From the NCBI RefSeq assembly GCF_000295935.2, contig NZ_ALWO02000052.1:124001-188000 (forward strand): DNA of 64,000 nucleotides, in the 5' to 3' direction. Positions within the stretch are counted from its first letter, which is position 1. The number at the start of each line of letters is the position of its first letter. The position numbers and the translations under genes were made by a program. Under the pieces are notes generated by a model, which was given only the letters and a program-made list of their open reading frames with translations, had not been told where the DNA came from and ran no database searches. The DNA is from Indibacter alkaliphilus LW1 (GTDB lineage: Bacteria > Bacteroidota > Bacteroidia > Cytophagales > Cyclobacteriaceae). This document shows positions 35,754 through 45,290 of this stretch, piece after piece.

Positions 35754-37508
35754 ATGCACAGAACTCATACTTGCGGACAGCTAAGGATAGAAAACATAAA
35801 TGAAGAAGTGACTTTGGCCGGCTGGGTACAAAGGGTAAGAAACAAAGGTGGCCTGATCTGGGTAGACCTGAGAGACAGGTATGGTGTAACCCAATTGATT
35901 TTTGAAGAGGGATCTTCTGCACCTGAGCTTTTGGAAACTGCCGCCTCATTGGGTAGAGAGTTTGTAGTCCAGGCTTCTGGAAATGTAATTGAAAGAACTT
36001 CCAAAAATGATAAGATCCCTACTGGTCATATTGAAGTGAAGGTAAATAGTCTTAAAGTACTCAATGCTGCTAAAGTTCCTCCTTTTATCATTGAAGATGA
36101 GACTGACGGTGGTGATGAATTGAGAATGAAGTACAGGTACCTTGATCTGCGAAGGAGTGTAGTGAGAGAAAAGCTCCAGCTTCGTCATAGAATGATGCAG
36201 GAGACCAGAAAATATATGGACAGTCAACAGTTCATAGAGGTAGAAACTCCCGTATTGATCAAGTCAACACCTGAGGGTGCAAGGGATTTTGTGGTTCCAA
36301 GTAGAGTGAACCCAGGAGAGTTTTATGCTTTGCCGCAATCTCCTCAGACATTCAAGCAATTGTTGATGGTCAGTGGATTTGATAGGTATTTTCAGATCGT
36401 AAAATGCTTTAGAGATGAGGACCTAAGAGCAGACAGACAGCCAGAATTTACCCAGATAGACTGCGAAATGTCCTTTGTGGATCAGGAAGATATTCTGAAT
36501 ACTTTTGAGGGCCTTGTTAGACATCTTTTTGCAAATGTAAAAGGGGTAAAGCTGGAGGAAGTGCAAAGGATGACTTTTGCGGATGCCATGAAATACTATG
36601 GTAATGACAAACCGGATTTGAGATTTGACATGAAGTTTTCCGAAATCAATGATCTGACCCAAAGCAAAGGCTTTTCCATCTTTGATCAGGCAGAATTGGT
36701 ATTGGGTATTTGTGCCAAAGGAGCAGGTGAGTATACACGTAAACAATTGGATGAGTTGACCAATTGGGTCAAAAGGCCTCAAATAGGAGCCAAAGGTTTG
36801 GTTTATGTGAAATGCAATGCAGATGGCACATTCAAATCATCTGTTGATAAATTTTACAATCAGGAAGACCTAAAGGCTTGGGCAGACAGGATGGGCGCAA
36901 TGGAAGGTGACTTGTTGTTGGTTTTGAGTGGGGATGCCAAGTCTACCAGAAAGCAGATGTCCGAACTGAGATTAAAAATGGGTGAAGACCTGGGATTAAG
37001 AGACAGAAATGTTTTCAAGCCATTGTGGGTGATGGATTTTCCATTATTGGAATGGGATGAAGAAACCCAACGCTACCACGCAATGCACCACCCATTTACC
37101 TCACCGAAACAAGAAGACATTCCATTGCTGGAATCAGATCCGGGAGCGGTAAGGGCAAATGCCTATGATCTGGTGATCAACGGGGTTGAAATTGGTGGAG
37201 GTTCAATAAGAATCCACGACAGGGCTACCCAGCAATTGATGTTTACACATTTAGGATTTACCAATGAAGAAGCTCAGAAGCAATTTGGATTTCTGATGGA
37301 AGCTTTTGAATATGGAGCTCCACCACATGGAGGAATTGCATTTGGATTTGACAGGTTCTGTGCCATTTTTGGTGGTTCAGATTCTATCAGGGACTACATC
37401 GCTTTTCCAAAGAACAACTCTGGTAGGGACGTCATGATTGACTCACCAAGTACCATTGCAGAGGAACAATTGAAAGAACTTTCTATTAAACTTGATGTGA
37501 GAGAGTAG
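35754..37508 (+). CDS. aspS: Aspartyl-tRNA synthetase
   Basis: Class IIb aminoacyl-tRNA synthetase charging tRNA-Asp. The 584-aa product from ATG 35754 ([15 protein letters not shown]) has the N-terminal OB-fold anticodon-binding domain and a catalytic core with [10 protein letters not shown]. Motif 2 is [19 protein letters not shown], and a bacterial-type GAD insertion (about 285-415) is present. Motif 3 is [15 protein letters not shown]. Length is typical of the bacterial type. Whether it is discriminating or also charges tRNA-Asn depends on the rest of the genome. It has its own promoter and terminator. Confidence 0.97.
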   Translation: MHRTHTCGQLRIENINEEVTLAGWVQRVRNKGGLIWVDLRDRYGVTQLIFEEGSSAPELLETAASLGREFVVQASGNVIERTSKNDKIPTGHIEVKVNSLKVLNAAKVPPFIIEDETDGGDELRMKYRYLDLRRSVVREKLQLRHRMMQETRKYMDSQQFIEVETPVLIKSTPEGARDFVVPSRVNPGEFYALPQSPQTFKQLLMVSGFDRYFQIVKCFRDEDLRADRQPEFTQIDCEMSFVDQEDILNTFEGLVRHLFANVKGVKLEEVQRMTFADAMKYYGNDKPDLRFDMKFSEINDLTQSKGFSIFDQAELVLGICAKGAGEYTRKQLDELTNWVKRPQIGAKGLVYVKCNADGTFKSSVDKFYNQEDLKAWADRMGAMEGDLLLVLSGDAKSTRKQMSELRLKMGEDLGLRDRNVFKPLWVMDFPLLEWDEETQRYHAMHHPFTSPKQEDIPLLESDPGAVRANAYDLVINGVEIGGGSIRIHDRATQQLMFTHLGFTNEEAQKQFGFLMEAFEYGAPPHGGIAFGFDRFCAIFGGSDSIRDYIAFPKNNSGRDVMIDSPSTIAEEQLKELSIKLDVRE

Positions 37509-37528
37509 TCTTTTAAAACACTATATTT

Positions 37529-37566
37529 AGCCGGCGAAATCAAGAGGGTTTTGTCGGCTTTTTTAT
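37529..37566 (+). terminator. Intrinsic terminator after aspS
   Basis: Stem AGCCGGC (37529-37535) with GTCGGCT (37553-37559), one G-T pair, followed by a T-run. Confidence 0.75.
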
Positions 37567-37692
37567 TGCTTTTTTTCTTAAAATTAATTTTTGACCATTC
37601 GGCCCCAAATTATTCCTTTTGAAACTTAGTCTCTTAGGAGGTTAAACTTTTCTAACCCTGCACAGGTCTAATTGTGGAATAAACCGAATTTT

Positions 37693-40554
37693 ATGCGTCA
37701 ATCTTTACTTACATTTACTTTTACCCTAATAGTTTTTGTTATGGTTTTTGAAGCCAATGGGCAAAGAAGGGATTTTGAATCACTCATCCTCAAAGGAAGG
37801 GTTTTGGAAGGTTCTTCACAGGAACCAATGATCGGAGCCAATGTCATGATTAAAACAGTAACAGATTCACTTTTGAACTCTACTGTCACTGGGGCAGATG
37901 GCTCTTTCCAGATAAGCAGGCCTAATATACCCGATGTTAAAGTTGAAATTTCTTTTTTGGGGTTTCAAAAAATAATCCACGTTCACAATATCAATGAGAA
38001 GCTAGATTTGGGCAATTTAAACCTAGTGGAAGATAGTAAGTTGCTGGGTGAGGTTTTGATAGAAGGGCAAGTGGTAGTGGGTGAAGTTAAGGGTGACACT
38101 ACCTCTTTCAATGCCAATGCCTTTAGGACCAGAGAAAATGCCGATGCGGAAGATTTGGTAAGAAAAATCCCAGGAGTAACAATACAGAATGGAGAGATTC
38201 AGGCCAAAGGTGAACAAGTGCAAAAAGTTCTTGTGGATGGAAGGGAGTTTTTTGGGAATGATCCATTCCTTGCCCTCAGAAATTTGCCCGCTGATGTCAT
38301 AGACAGAGTTGAAATATTGGATCAACAGTCGGATCAATCAAGGCTCACAGGTTTTGATGATGGAAACTATTCACGGACTATCAATATAGTGACTAGGCCG
38401 GACAAGAGAAGTGGCCAATTTGGAAGAGTCTATGCCGGTGGTGGTACAGACGATCGCTATGCTGCTGGCGGTAATTTCAATTTGTTTAAAGGCGATAAAA
38501 GAATTTCTATCATAGGCTTATTCAATAATATCAATCAACAGAACTTTTCCTCTCAGGATCTGGTAGGAGTCACAGGAGGTCAGGGGGGTGGACCTGGTGG
38601 CCGCGGAGGCGGTGGCAGACCAGGCGGCGGTGGTAACAATAATTTCCTCGTAGGACAGGATCAAGGTATCATTACTACCAATAGTGTTGGCTTAAATTAC
38701 AGTGATAAAATCGGCAGTAAAATGAACCTAACAGCTTCATATTTTTTCAATTCTACCAATAATAACCTGTTCAGGCTGACCAATAGGGAAACAATTCTAT
38801 CTGAGACCAACCGTCAGTTTTACGATGAAGCTTTAATCAATACTGTCCGAAACAATAATCACAGGATAAATAGCCGGATTGAATATGATATCAATGAGAA
38901 AAATGCTTTGATCATTACTCCATCCTTAAACTTTCAGACTAATAAGACTTTTTTAGATCGGGATGGGATCAATTTCTCAGGACTTAGAGATCCGCTTAGT
39001 GGAACAAGGACTATTTCCGATGCAGAAACAGATGGGTACAACCTTTCCAATAACCTTGTTTACAGGTATAAATTTGATAAGCAGGGAAGAACTTTATCGA
39101 CTACGGTATTTACGGCTTGGAATAACAGGGACCAACTCTCTGATTTGATTGCAGCCAACAGGGATTTTATCCGAGATATCCGGGATACTTTAGACCAACA
39201 GACAATAGGGCTATCTGAAGGATTCAATTATAGGGCGACAGTACAATTCACAGAGCCAGTAAATGAAAACTCACTTCTGACAATGTCTTACCAAGTAGGA
39301 AATAACAAGACTTCGGCGGATCAACAGACTTTTGCACTTGTTCCGGAATTGGGAATGATGGTTTTGGACACGGCCTTGAGTAACGTTTTTGACAATAGAT
39401 TTATCATTCAAAGGCCAAGTGTGGGATATAGCTACAACCTCAAAAACTGGAATGTAAATGCTAACCTGGATTATCAATATGCTATGCAGGATAATGAGAG
39501 CCTTTTCCCTATGGAACAGACTTTCAATAGAACCTTCAGCAACTTTTTACCTGGCATGAATGCCTCCTACAGAAATCGGGAAAAGGGTACTTCATTCAGA
39601 ATGAGGTACAGGACCAACACTCAGGAACCCAGCGTCAATCAATTGCAAAATGTCATCAATAACCAGAATCCCCTTCAATTGTCAGTTGGAAATCCGGATT
39701 TGGGTCAGGCATTCAGCCATAGTGTATTTACCAATTTCTCGAAAATCAATCTGGAAAAATCGAGGACTTTCTTCACCTTCCTATTTTTATCAGTCACGGA
39801 AAACTTTATTGGGAACAGTACTTTTGTAGCGCAATCCGATTCACTGGTAAACGGAGATGTATTGCTCAGACCAGGAGCACAGATCAGTAGACCCGAAAAT
39901 CTTTCCGGTCAGTTCAGATCCAGACTATTTGTCACTTATGGAACACCGATTAAGAAGCTGAAGTCACAGTTTAATCTCAATTCCAGTGTTTCTATGAACA
40001 GGACGCCAGGCTTAATCAATGGACAAAGGAACTTCAATGATAATTTAGACCTGAGCCAAGGGCTGACATTGACGAGCAATATCAGTAAAGACCTGGATTT
40101 CACCTTGTCTTCTACAGGTACTTATACCATTGTAAACAGTAGTCTTCAGACTAACCTGAGCAATAATTTTTATATACAAAACTCGAATATTAGGTTTTAT
40201 TATAGCCCCAATAATGGAAAGCTTTTTGTTTCTAATGTAGTCCAAAACTCTCTTTACAGAGGGATTTCTGCGGAATTGGATCAATCTGTATGGCTGTGGA
40301 ACATTGAAGCAGGGTATAGGTTTCTAAAGGACAATAAAGGGGAGTTGAAACTGAGCATTTTTGATTTGCTCAACCAAAATAATGCTATAGGAAGAGTAGT
40401 CAATGACGTCACAATAGAAGACACCTTTACAAGAGTGCTGACGAGGTATGGATTAATCTCATTTACCTATATCATTGGCAACTTCAAACCCCAACAAAAT
40501 CAAGGAAATGAAGGTGGAAGACCCTGGAGAGGCGGAGGAAGCAGGACTTGGTAG
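37693..40554 (+). CDS. TonB-receptor-like outer-membrane beta-barrel protein (OMP_b-brl family)
   Basis: A 953-aa outer-membrane protein with a signal peptide (MRQSLLTFTFTLIVFVMVFE). A CarboxypepD-regulatory-like domain (about 34-105, LKGRVLEGSSQEPMIGANVM) is followed by a TonB-receptor plug-like domain (about 130-240, VRKIPGVTIQNGEIQAKGE), then a large barrel. A very Gly-rich insertion, GGQGGGPGGRGGGGRPGGG (residues about 297-316), interrupts the early barrel, and the C-terminus GGRPWRGGGSRTW is also Gly/Arg-rich. The ATG at 37693 is preferred over a TTG at 37672. No SusD-like partner follows, so it is not a SusCD pair; its substrate is unknown and could be an exported peptide or metal complex. 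Confidence 0.86.
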   Translation: MRQSLLTFTFTLIVFVMVFEANGQRRDFESLILKGRVLEGSSQEPMIGANVMIKTVTDSLLNSTVTGADGSFQISRPNIPDVKVEISFLGFQKIIHVHNINEKLDLGNLNLVEDSKLLGEVLIEGQVVVGEVKGDTTSFNANAFRTRENADAEDLVRKIPGVTIQNGEIQAKGEQVQKVLVDGREFFGNDPFLALRNLPADVIDRVEILDQQSDQSRLTGFDDGNYSRTINIVTRPDKRSGQFGRVYAGGGTDDRYAAGGNFNLFKGDKRISIIGLFNNINQQNFSSQDLVGVTGGQGGGPGGRGGGGRPGGGGNNNFLVGQDQGIITTNSVGLNYSDKIGSKMNLTASYFFNSTNNNLFRLTNRETILSETNRQFYDEALINTVRNNNHRINSRIEYDINEKNALIITPSLNFQTNKTFLDRDGINFSGLRDPLSGTRTISDAETDGYNLSNNLVYRYKFDKQGRTLSTTVFTAWNNRDQLSDLIAANRDFIRDIRDTLDQQTIGLSEGFNYRATVQFTEPVNENSLLTMSYQVGNNKTSADQQTFALVPELGMMVLDTALSNVFDNRFIIQRPSVGYSYNLKNWNVNANLDYQYAMQDNESLFPMEQTFNRTFSNFLPGMNASYRNREKGTSFRMRYRTNTQEPSVNQLQNVINNQNPLQLSVGNPDLGQAFSHSVFTNFSKINLEKSRTFFTFLFLSVTENFIGNSTFVAQSDSLVNGDVLLRPGAQISRPENLSGQFRSRLFVTYGTPIKKLKSQFNLNSSVSMNRTPGLINGQRNFNDNLDLSQGLTLTSNISKDLDFTLSSTGTYTIVNSSLQTNLSNNFYIQNSNIRFYYSPNNGKLFVSNVVQNSLYRGISAELDQSVWLWNIEAGYRFLKDNKGELKLSIFDLLNQNNAIGRVVNDVTIEDTFTRVLTRYGLISFTYIIGNFKPQQNQGNEGGRPWRGGGSRTW
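38569..38640 (+). repeat. Gly-rich low-complexity tract within the barrel gene
   Basis: GC-rich GGN-type repeats encode a run of Gly with scattered Arg, Pro and Gln. Base composition is strikingly different from the AT-rich surroundings. It may be a surface loop and a site of length variation. Confidence 0.7.
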
Positions 40555-40588
40555 AGTGTTGGGAAAAAACTACGATTAAATAGCAAGG

Positions 40589-40617
40589 AGCATAGCAGAT
40601 TTAGCTATGCTTTTTTT
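40589..40617 (+). terminator. Intrinsic terminator after the outer-membrane barrel gene
   Basis: Perfect 8-bp stem AGCATAGC (40589-40596) and GCTATGCT (40604-40611), loop AGATTTA, followed by seven Ts. Confidence 0.88.
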
Positions 40618-40801
40618 GTAAATGAGGGTAGTTCAATTTTTTTTGAACCAATTTTGCGATTCTGGGTTGAACTTCTATTCAAAATCCAATAATAATAGCA
40701 AAAATTCAGTAAAAAATGGATTTAAGTAAGTCGATATGAGATTTTTAGATGGAAAACTTTGGAAATCTCATCGCGAATGAATTAATTAAGGTTTGCTTAG
40801 G

Positions 40802-40809
40802 TAACTTTG
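40802..40809 (+). promoter_or_regulatory. Bacteroidota -7 promoter element for the BioF-like gene
   Basis: TAACTTTG matches TAnnTTTG exactly and lies 34 bases before the ATG at 40844. No -33 box at usual spacing. Confidence 0.5.
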
Positions 40810-40843
40810 CTAAAACCTGTCACCCATCACCCATTTACCCCTT

Positions 40844-41929
40844 ATGAGTTTATTCCATCTTCAAACCAAAATCGGTCGGCACATCACCCGTGATAACAAA
40901 GAATATTTGTACTTCAGCGGTACGGATTATCTTGGAATTGGGACCACTAAGGAATTTGAGGATCTTGTAATCCGAGGAATCAAAAATCTTGGGCTCAATC
41001 ATGGACTGAGTAGAATCAATAATGTCAGGCTGAATATTTTTGACCAATTTGAAAATTATTTTGCGGAGAAAGCAGGGGCTGATAAAGCACTGGTTTGGAG
41101 TAGTGGCTACTTGGCAGGTTATGCTACAGTAAATTACCTATTGGATTTCACCGATTATATTTTTGTAGCACCAGATACACATCCTGCAATATTGCCGGAA
41201 GAGCTTAATCCCGATCCTAATCAATCATTTGATGACTGGGTAAGCCATGTCAAGGAAATGTGCGATACACTAAAGCCTCAGCGAATTCTCATTTTGGCGA
41301 ATGCTGTTGACCCTTTGAAGCCTTCAGTACATGATTTCAGTTGGATGGGCTACCTGCCAAGAAAGCATGAATACACTTTTTTGGTAGATGATAGTCATGC
41401 TTTTGGTGTTGTTGGGGAAGATATTTATGGAACTTACAACAGGTGGAAGTTTTTGCCTGTTGAATTACTCGTTACGGGATCACTGGGTAAAGGACTAGGT
41501 ATGCCCGCAGGGATTACTTTGGGTCCTGTGCAACCTATCATTGGGATATTGAACAGGAAAATTTTCAGGTCGGCCTCTCCTCCACCCCAAGCATATCTTT
41601 GGGCTTTTTTACAGGCTCAGGATTTGTTCAAAGAGCGGTTTGAAAAACTAAAGAAAAACAGAACTTACTTCAATTCAGTAGTAGAAAAGATCACTGGACT
41701 GAATAATGATTCAGGTTTTCCCATTTATTCATTCAATAACAGAAAGTGGGTTGCTCAATTGGAGGAAGAGGGAGTGATAATCAGTTCATTTCCTTATCCA
41801 GAGCCTACTGACCCTTGGGTCAACCGGATTGTACTTTCAGCAAATCATGAGCAGGAAGATCTACAAAGGTTATATTTGATATTGGAAAAAATTCAAGGCC
41901 AGTTGATGGAATCAACAGTACTTAACTAG
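40844..41929 (+). CDS. BioF/KBL-like PLP-dependent transferase (alpha-oxoamine synthase family)
   Basis: A 361-aa fold-I PLP enzyme. Landmarks are YFSGTDYLGI near the N-terminus, the LVDDSHAFGVVGE motif (Asp182/Asp183, His185) and PLP lysine Lys216 in TGSLGKGLGMPAG. The family includes 8-amino-7-oxononanoate synthase, 2-amino-3-ketobutyrate CoA ligase, 5-aminolevulinate synthase and serine palmitoyltransferase; all condense an amino acid with an acyl-thioester. It is shorter than most (usually about 390), and no biotin genes are nearby. It could be a divergent BioF or a lipid enzyme. A beta-lactamase-fold lipoprotein gene follows 24 bp later. Confidence 0.8.
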   Translation: MSLFHLQTKIGRHITRDNKEYLYFSGTDYLGIGTTKEFEDLVIRGIKNLGLNHGLSRINNVRLNIFDQFENYFAEKAGADKALVWSSGYLAGYATVNYLLDFTDYIFVAPDTHPAILPEELNPDPNQSFDDWVSHVKEMCDTLKPQRILILANAVDPLKPSVHDFSWMGYLPRKHEYTFLVDDSHAFGVVGEDIYGTYNRWKFLPVELLVTGSLGKGLGMPAGITLGPVQPIIGILNRKIFRSASPPPQAYLWAFLQAQDLFKERFEKLKKNRTYFNSVVEKITGLNNDSGFPIYSFNNRKWVAQLEEEGVIISSFPYPEPTDPWVNRIVLSANHEQEDLQRLYLILEKIQGQLMESTVLN

Positions 41930-41953
41930 ATGATGATATAATTTTTGAACTTT

Positions 41954-43201
41954 ATGAAGTTTACGGGGTTTCAGTCCATCATTTTATTTTCAGTTTTTCT
42001 CCTGCTGCTTTCTTGCTCAAAGAAAGATTCAAACCCTTTTCAAAATATTTCCGGCGAATATCCTGTCTTGAAACATGCCTTGGAAAATAAAGATAAGTAT
42101 CATGTTCAGATCCTTTATACCCAAATTGACAGGCATGAGGACAACTCTCCGGTATTCAGACAATTCAGTTATGGACTAGATGATGAAAAATATTTTTATC
42201 CTGCATCCACTGTAAAACTTCCTATAGCAGTTTTGGCTCTTGAGTGGCTGGAATCCCAAGATGTGAGAGGGCTTTCCAAAGAGAGTATGATGGTTGTAGA
42301 CTCTGTACGAGCTTCACAAATTTCTGCCTTTATAGACAGTACTTCTTTTTCATTGATGCCAAGTGTTGGGCATTATATCAAAAAGATACTTTTGGTAAGT
42401 GATAATGATGCTTACAATAGACTTTATGAACTTTTGGGTCAGGATTATATCAATGAGCGCATGAAGGAAATAGGGTTAGCCAATACTGTGATCAACCATA
42501 GGTTAAGCTTGCCAATGAGTGCTGAAGAAAACAGGCATTTTAATCCGATCAGGTTTTTGGACTTTGAAGGTGAGTTAATCTTGGATTTGCCCGCCAGGGA
42601 GACTTCAAATGTATATGCCAATAAAGTTAAGCCCGCCATTGGGAAAGCTTATTACAATTCAGGTGAACTGGTAAATGAACCAATGGATTTTACATTCAAA
42701 AATAAGTATGCGCTTTCTGATTTTCATGGCACCGTGATGCGTCTTGTGTTTCCAGGGAATTTTGAAGACACAGAAAGGTTCAGGATTTCTGAAGAGAGCC
42801 GAAAATTTCTTTTGAAGTACATGTCTATGCTTCCCGGTGAAAGCGACTACCCTTCTTATGAATTGCCGGAATATTATGACAGTTATTCCAAGTTTTTCAA
42901 ATTCGGGCGGGATAAAAATCCAATTCCAGGTCAGTTCAGGATATTCAATAAGACGGGAATGGCTTATGGCCACCTCCTTGACGGAGCCTATTTTGTGGAT
43001 TTTGAAAATGGTGTAGAGTTTTTTGTTTCAGCAGTCATCTACGTCAATGAAAATGAAACTCTCAATGACAACCAATATGAATACGATGAAGTTGCTTTTC
43101 CTTTTTATGAAGAACTGGGGGAGTACCTATATCAATTGGAAAGAAACAGAGTAAAGGTTAGGAAGCCTGTATTTGACTCTATCAGGATGGATTATCCCTA
43201 A
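41954..43201 (+). CDS. Serine hydrolase lipoprotein, class A beta-lactamase-like fold
   Basis: A 415-aa lipoprotein (leader MKFTGFQSIILFSVFLLLLSC, lipobox Cys21). The beta-lactamase/transpeptidase motifs are present: SxxK as PASTVK (Ser85, Lys88), SDN in LLVSDNDAYNRLYELLG and KTG in FNKTGMAYGH. It is about 130 residues longer than class A beta-lactamases and probably acts on peptidoglycan or another acyl substrate rather than antibiotics; that is inference. The ATG at 41954 is chosen because it begins the lipoprotein signal; a TTG at 41945 is in frame. Likely co-transcribed with the BioF-like gene. Confidence 0.85.
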   Translation: MKFTGFQSIILFSVFLLLLSCSKKDSNPFQNISGEYPVLKHALENKDKYHVQILYTQIDRHEDNSPVFRQFSYGLDDEKYFYPASTVKLPIAVLALEWLESQDVRGLSKESMMVVDSVRASQISAFIDSTSFSLMPSVGHYIKKILLVSDNDAYNRLYELLGQDYINERMKEIGLANTVINHRLSLPMSAEENRHFNPIRFLDFEGELILDLPARETSNVYANKVKPAIGKAYYNSGELVNEPMDFTFKNKYALSDFHGTVMRLVFPGNFEDTERFRISEESRKFLLKYMSMLPGESDYPSYELPEYYDSYSKFFKFGRDKNPIPGQFRIFNKTGMAYGHLLDGAYFVDFENGVEFFVSAVIYVNENETLNDNQYEYDEVAFPFYEELGEYLYQLERNRVKVRKPVFDSIRMDYP

Positions 43202-43223
43202 GAGATTGTTTGGACTTACTATC

Positions 43224-43253
43224 AAAAAAGGCCAGTTCATAAGAGCTGGCCTT
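43224..43253. terminator. Terminator between convergent serine hydrolase and HisA-like genes
   Basis: Perfect 8-bp stem AAGGCCAG (43228-43235) and CTGGCCTT (43246-43253), loop of 10. The A-run upstream gives a T-tail on the minus strand, so it works best for the HisA-like transcript. Confidence 0.8.
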
Positions 43254-43258
43254 CGCTT

Positions 43259-43996
43259 TCAGGTGTTTTCAGACATAAATTTATCAATGTCCTTTAATGT
43301 AATGATGCCTTCATAAAAAGCTCTTCCAAAGACGACCGAGGTTACCCCAATGTTTTTCAAGGTTTTAAAGTCATCAGTATTTCGTACTCCTCCACTTGCT
43401 GCAAGATGAATAGAGGGGTATTTCTCGACAATCTGTTCATAAAGCTTGAGGTTTGGTCCTTCCATTACTCCATCTCTTGTAACATCAGAACATTTCAGGT
43501 ATTTTAATCCTCGTTCATAGAAAAAATCAATGTGATCAAATACATCTATTTCTGTCTTTTTCAACCACCCTCTTACTTTGATTTTGTGGTCTGCAGGGTT
43601 GGTGTCAGCGGCCATAAATATTTTTTCTCTTCCATAGGACATAATCCATTGGGAAAATCTCTCAGGGTATGTTGCGGCAACAGACGAGGCAGTGATCGCA
43701 TATGCTCCATTTTCAAAAGCTTTCAGTACATCTCCATCTGTAGAAATCCCTCCGGTAAAATCCACCTTAAGGTCTGTATAGCCTGTGATCATTTCGAGGA
43801 TATGGTAATTTTTCGGTTCCCCTCTTCTTGCCCCATCCAAGTCAACCAAGTGAAGCCATCTTACTCCATGATCCTCAAATGCCTGAGCAAGCTCTACAGG
43901 GTTGTTTGAAATCACCTCTTGGGTGGAAAAATCACCTCTTTTGAGTCGTACGCATTTACCTTCAATGAGCCATATAGATGGTATGATATCAAACAT
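43259..43996 (-). CDS. HisA-like TIM-barrel protein with a catalytic-residue substitution
   Basis: A 245-aa half-barrel-repeat protein of the HisA/HisF family. HisA isomerises ProFAR to PRFAR in histidine synthesis. The N-terminus reads IIPSIWLIEGKCVRLKRGDF where canonical HisA has a PAIDLxxGKCVRL motif, so the usual general acid/base Asp is Trp9 here. The second catalytic Asp seems kept (Asp131 in MAADTNPADHK), as do the phosphate-binding FTGGIST and SDVTRDGVMEGPN and the AASGGVRN loop. It stands alone, far from any his operon. It may be an inactive or repurposed paralogue, or an active enzyme using another residue. The frame begins at a single plausible ATG. Confidence 0.85.
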   Translation of the reverse strand: MFDIIPSIWLIEGKCVRLKRGDFSTQEVISNNPVELAQAFEDHGVRWLHLVDLDGARRGEPKNYHILEMITGYTDLKVDFTGGISTDGDVLKAFENGAYAITASSVAATYPERFSQWIMSYGREKIFMAADTNPADHKIKVRGWLKKTEIDVFDHIDFFYERGLKYLKCSDVTRDGVMEGPNLKLYEQIVEKYPSIHLAASGGVRNTDDFKTLKNIGVTSVVFGRAFYEGIITLKDIDKFMSENT

Positions 43997-44173
43997 TGCC
44001 TTTAGATTTTGATTTGAGTTTGTGCTAGGTTATCCGGCTGTAATTTAACTAAAATAATAAATTTAATATTACCGGAATATTAAAGATAATACATGAAGGG
44101 TGTTTTTGATAATCAAGAGGCAAATACTTTACAATAATTCTATAACCGACAGGATTGCAACATGGCATTTTCT

Positions 44174-45208
44174 TCAATAGGTTAGTTTGGCAATCTTTCC
44201 ATTGGAGCCTGAAGCCCAAATACTGCTCTGGGATTTATCCCGAACAGCTCCATGAAACCCTTCTTCAGAAAATCTTTCCCAGCTCAATCCCCCATCTTTG
44301 GAAAAATCCGATCCTGATGGTCCCACGGTGATCAACCAATGGTGCAAAGGGAAATAGGTGACTCCAGACCTATATCCACTAGGCATATTTCCTTCGGAAA
44401 GTGCCCATGATTTGCCTCCGTCTTTTGAAAAAATGGCATTTTTTTCTGCCAGTGAAGCTTGTAGGTAATCTCCTCCCACGCCTACAAAGATGTTGTCATC
44501 TATTTTTGTGATAGAAAATATTCCTTGTGAGGCTTCTCCCTGAATTATTGGAGTCTGGATTTTTTTCCAATGCATTCCACCATCCTCAGATCTGTAAATA
44601 TCACTATTGATTCCGCCGGAAGCAAAAAGGATAAGGTTGTTGTGGACCAAAAGGGTAGAGCCACTTGCAGCAAATGATCCGGATCCCTCCAACCCTTCAG
44701 GCTCTCTTTCTATTTCTCTCCAGGTACTACCCAATTCTTTACTTTGCAGGATTCTCCATTTACCATCTACAGGATCTCCAATGATTGTTCCTTTGCCCCT
44801 TTGGAAGTACATGGCAACGAAAAAATCCTTTTCAGTTCCTTCATGTGTTTTATTCCATGTTTGGCCGCCATCAGTGGTTTTATAAACTAAAGCAGGCTGA
44901 CCTGCAGAGATTGCTACAGCCGTGGAGGCGTCTAAACCTTCTATGTCTCTGAAATCAACTGAATCCAAACCGGCGATGATACCTGAATTCCACGTATTTC
45001 CTCCGTCAGTTGTTCTTAGCCATGTACCACCTGCCCCACTGGCCCAGATGATATTCTCAGTCACGGGTGAGAGACCTCTAAGGGATGCGCTTACAGGAGT
45101 TTGAAAAACTTTCCAACCTGTTGGCCTATCCACATAATTCTTCTTTTGTCTTTTTTCACAGGAAAAAAGGCATATGACAAAAACTAAAAGTATAGAGAGA
45201 TGCTTCAT
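44174..45208 (-). CDS. YCF48-like propeller lipoprotein
   Basis: A 344-aa lipoprotein (leader MKHLSILLVFVICLFSC). It consists of seven-bladed-propeller-type repeats with the Asp-box-like pattern found in YCF48/BNR proteins: TTDGGNTWN, TTDGGQTWN, SEDGGMHWK, SKDGGKSWA, SKDGGLSWE. YCF48 itself is a photosystem II assembly factor; in non-photosynthetic bacteria related proteins are exported and uncharacterised, and some annotations call them oxidoreductases. No catalytic residues are evident. It precedes, in transcription sense, nothing clearly related. A larger protein of the same repeat type is encoded at 49483-52290. Confidence 0.8.
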   Translation of the reverse strand: MKHLSILLVFVICLFSCEKRQKKNYVDRPTGWKVFQTPVSASLRGLSPVTENIIWASGAGGTWLRTTDGGNTWNSGIIAGLDSVDFRDIEGLDASTAVAISAGQPALVYKTTDGGQTWNKTHEGTEKDFFVAMYFQRGKGTIIGDPVDGKWRILQSKELGSTWREIEREPEGLEGSGSFAASGSTLLVHNNLILFASGGINSDIYRSEDGGMHWKKIQTPIIQGEASQGIFSITKIDDNIFVGVGGDYLQASLAEKNAIFSKDGGKSWALSEGNMPSGYRSGVTYFPLHHWLITVGPSGSDFSKDGGLSWERFSEEGFHGAVRDKSQSSIWASGSNGKIAKLTY

Positions 45209-45290
45209 AAGATTGAATCATTAATCATAAGGCTCAGTATACTAGTTTAAGTTTGATAGGTTAGAAGACTGTCCCGTGCCCAGAGGCTGT

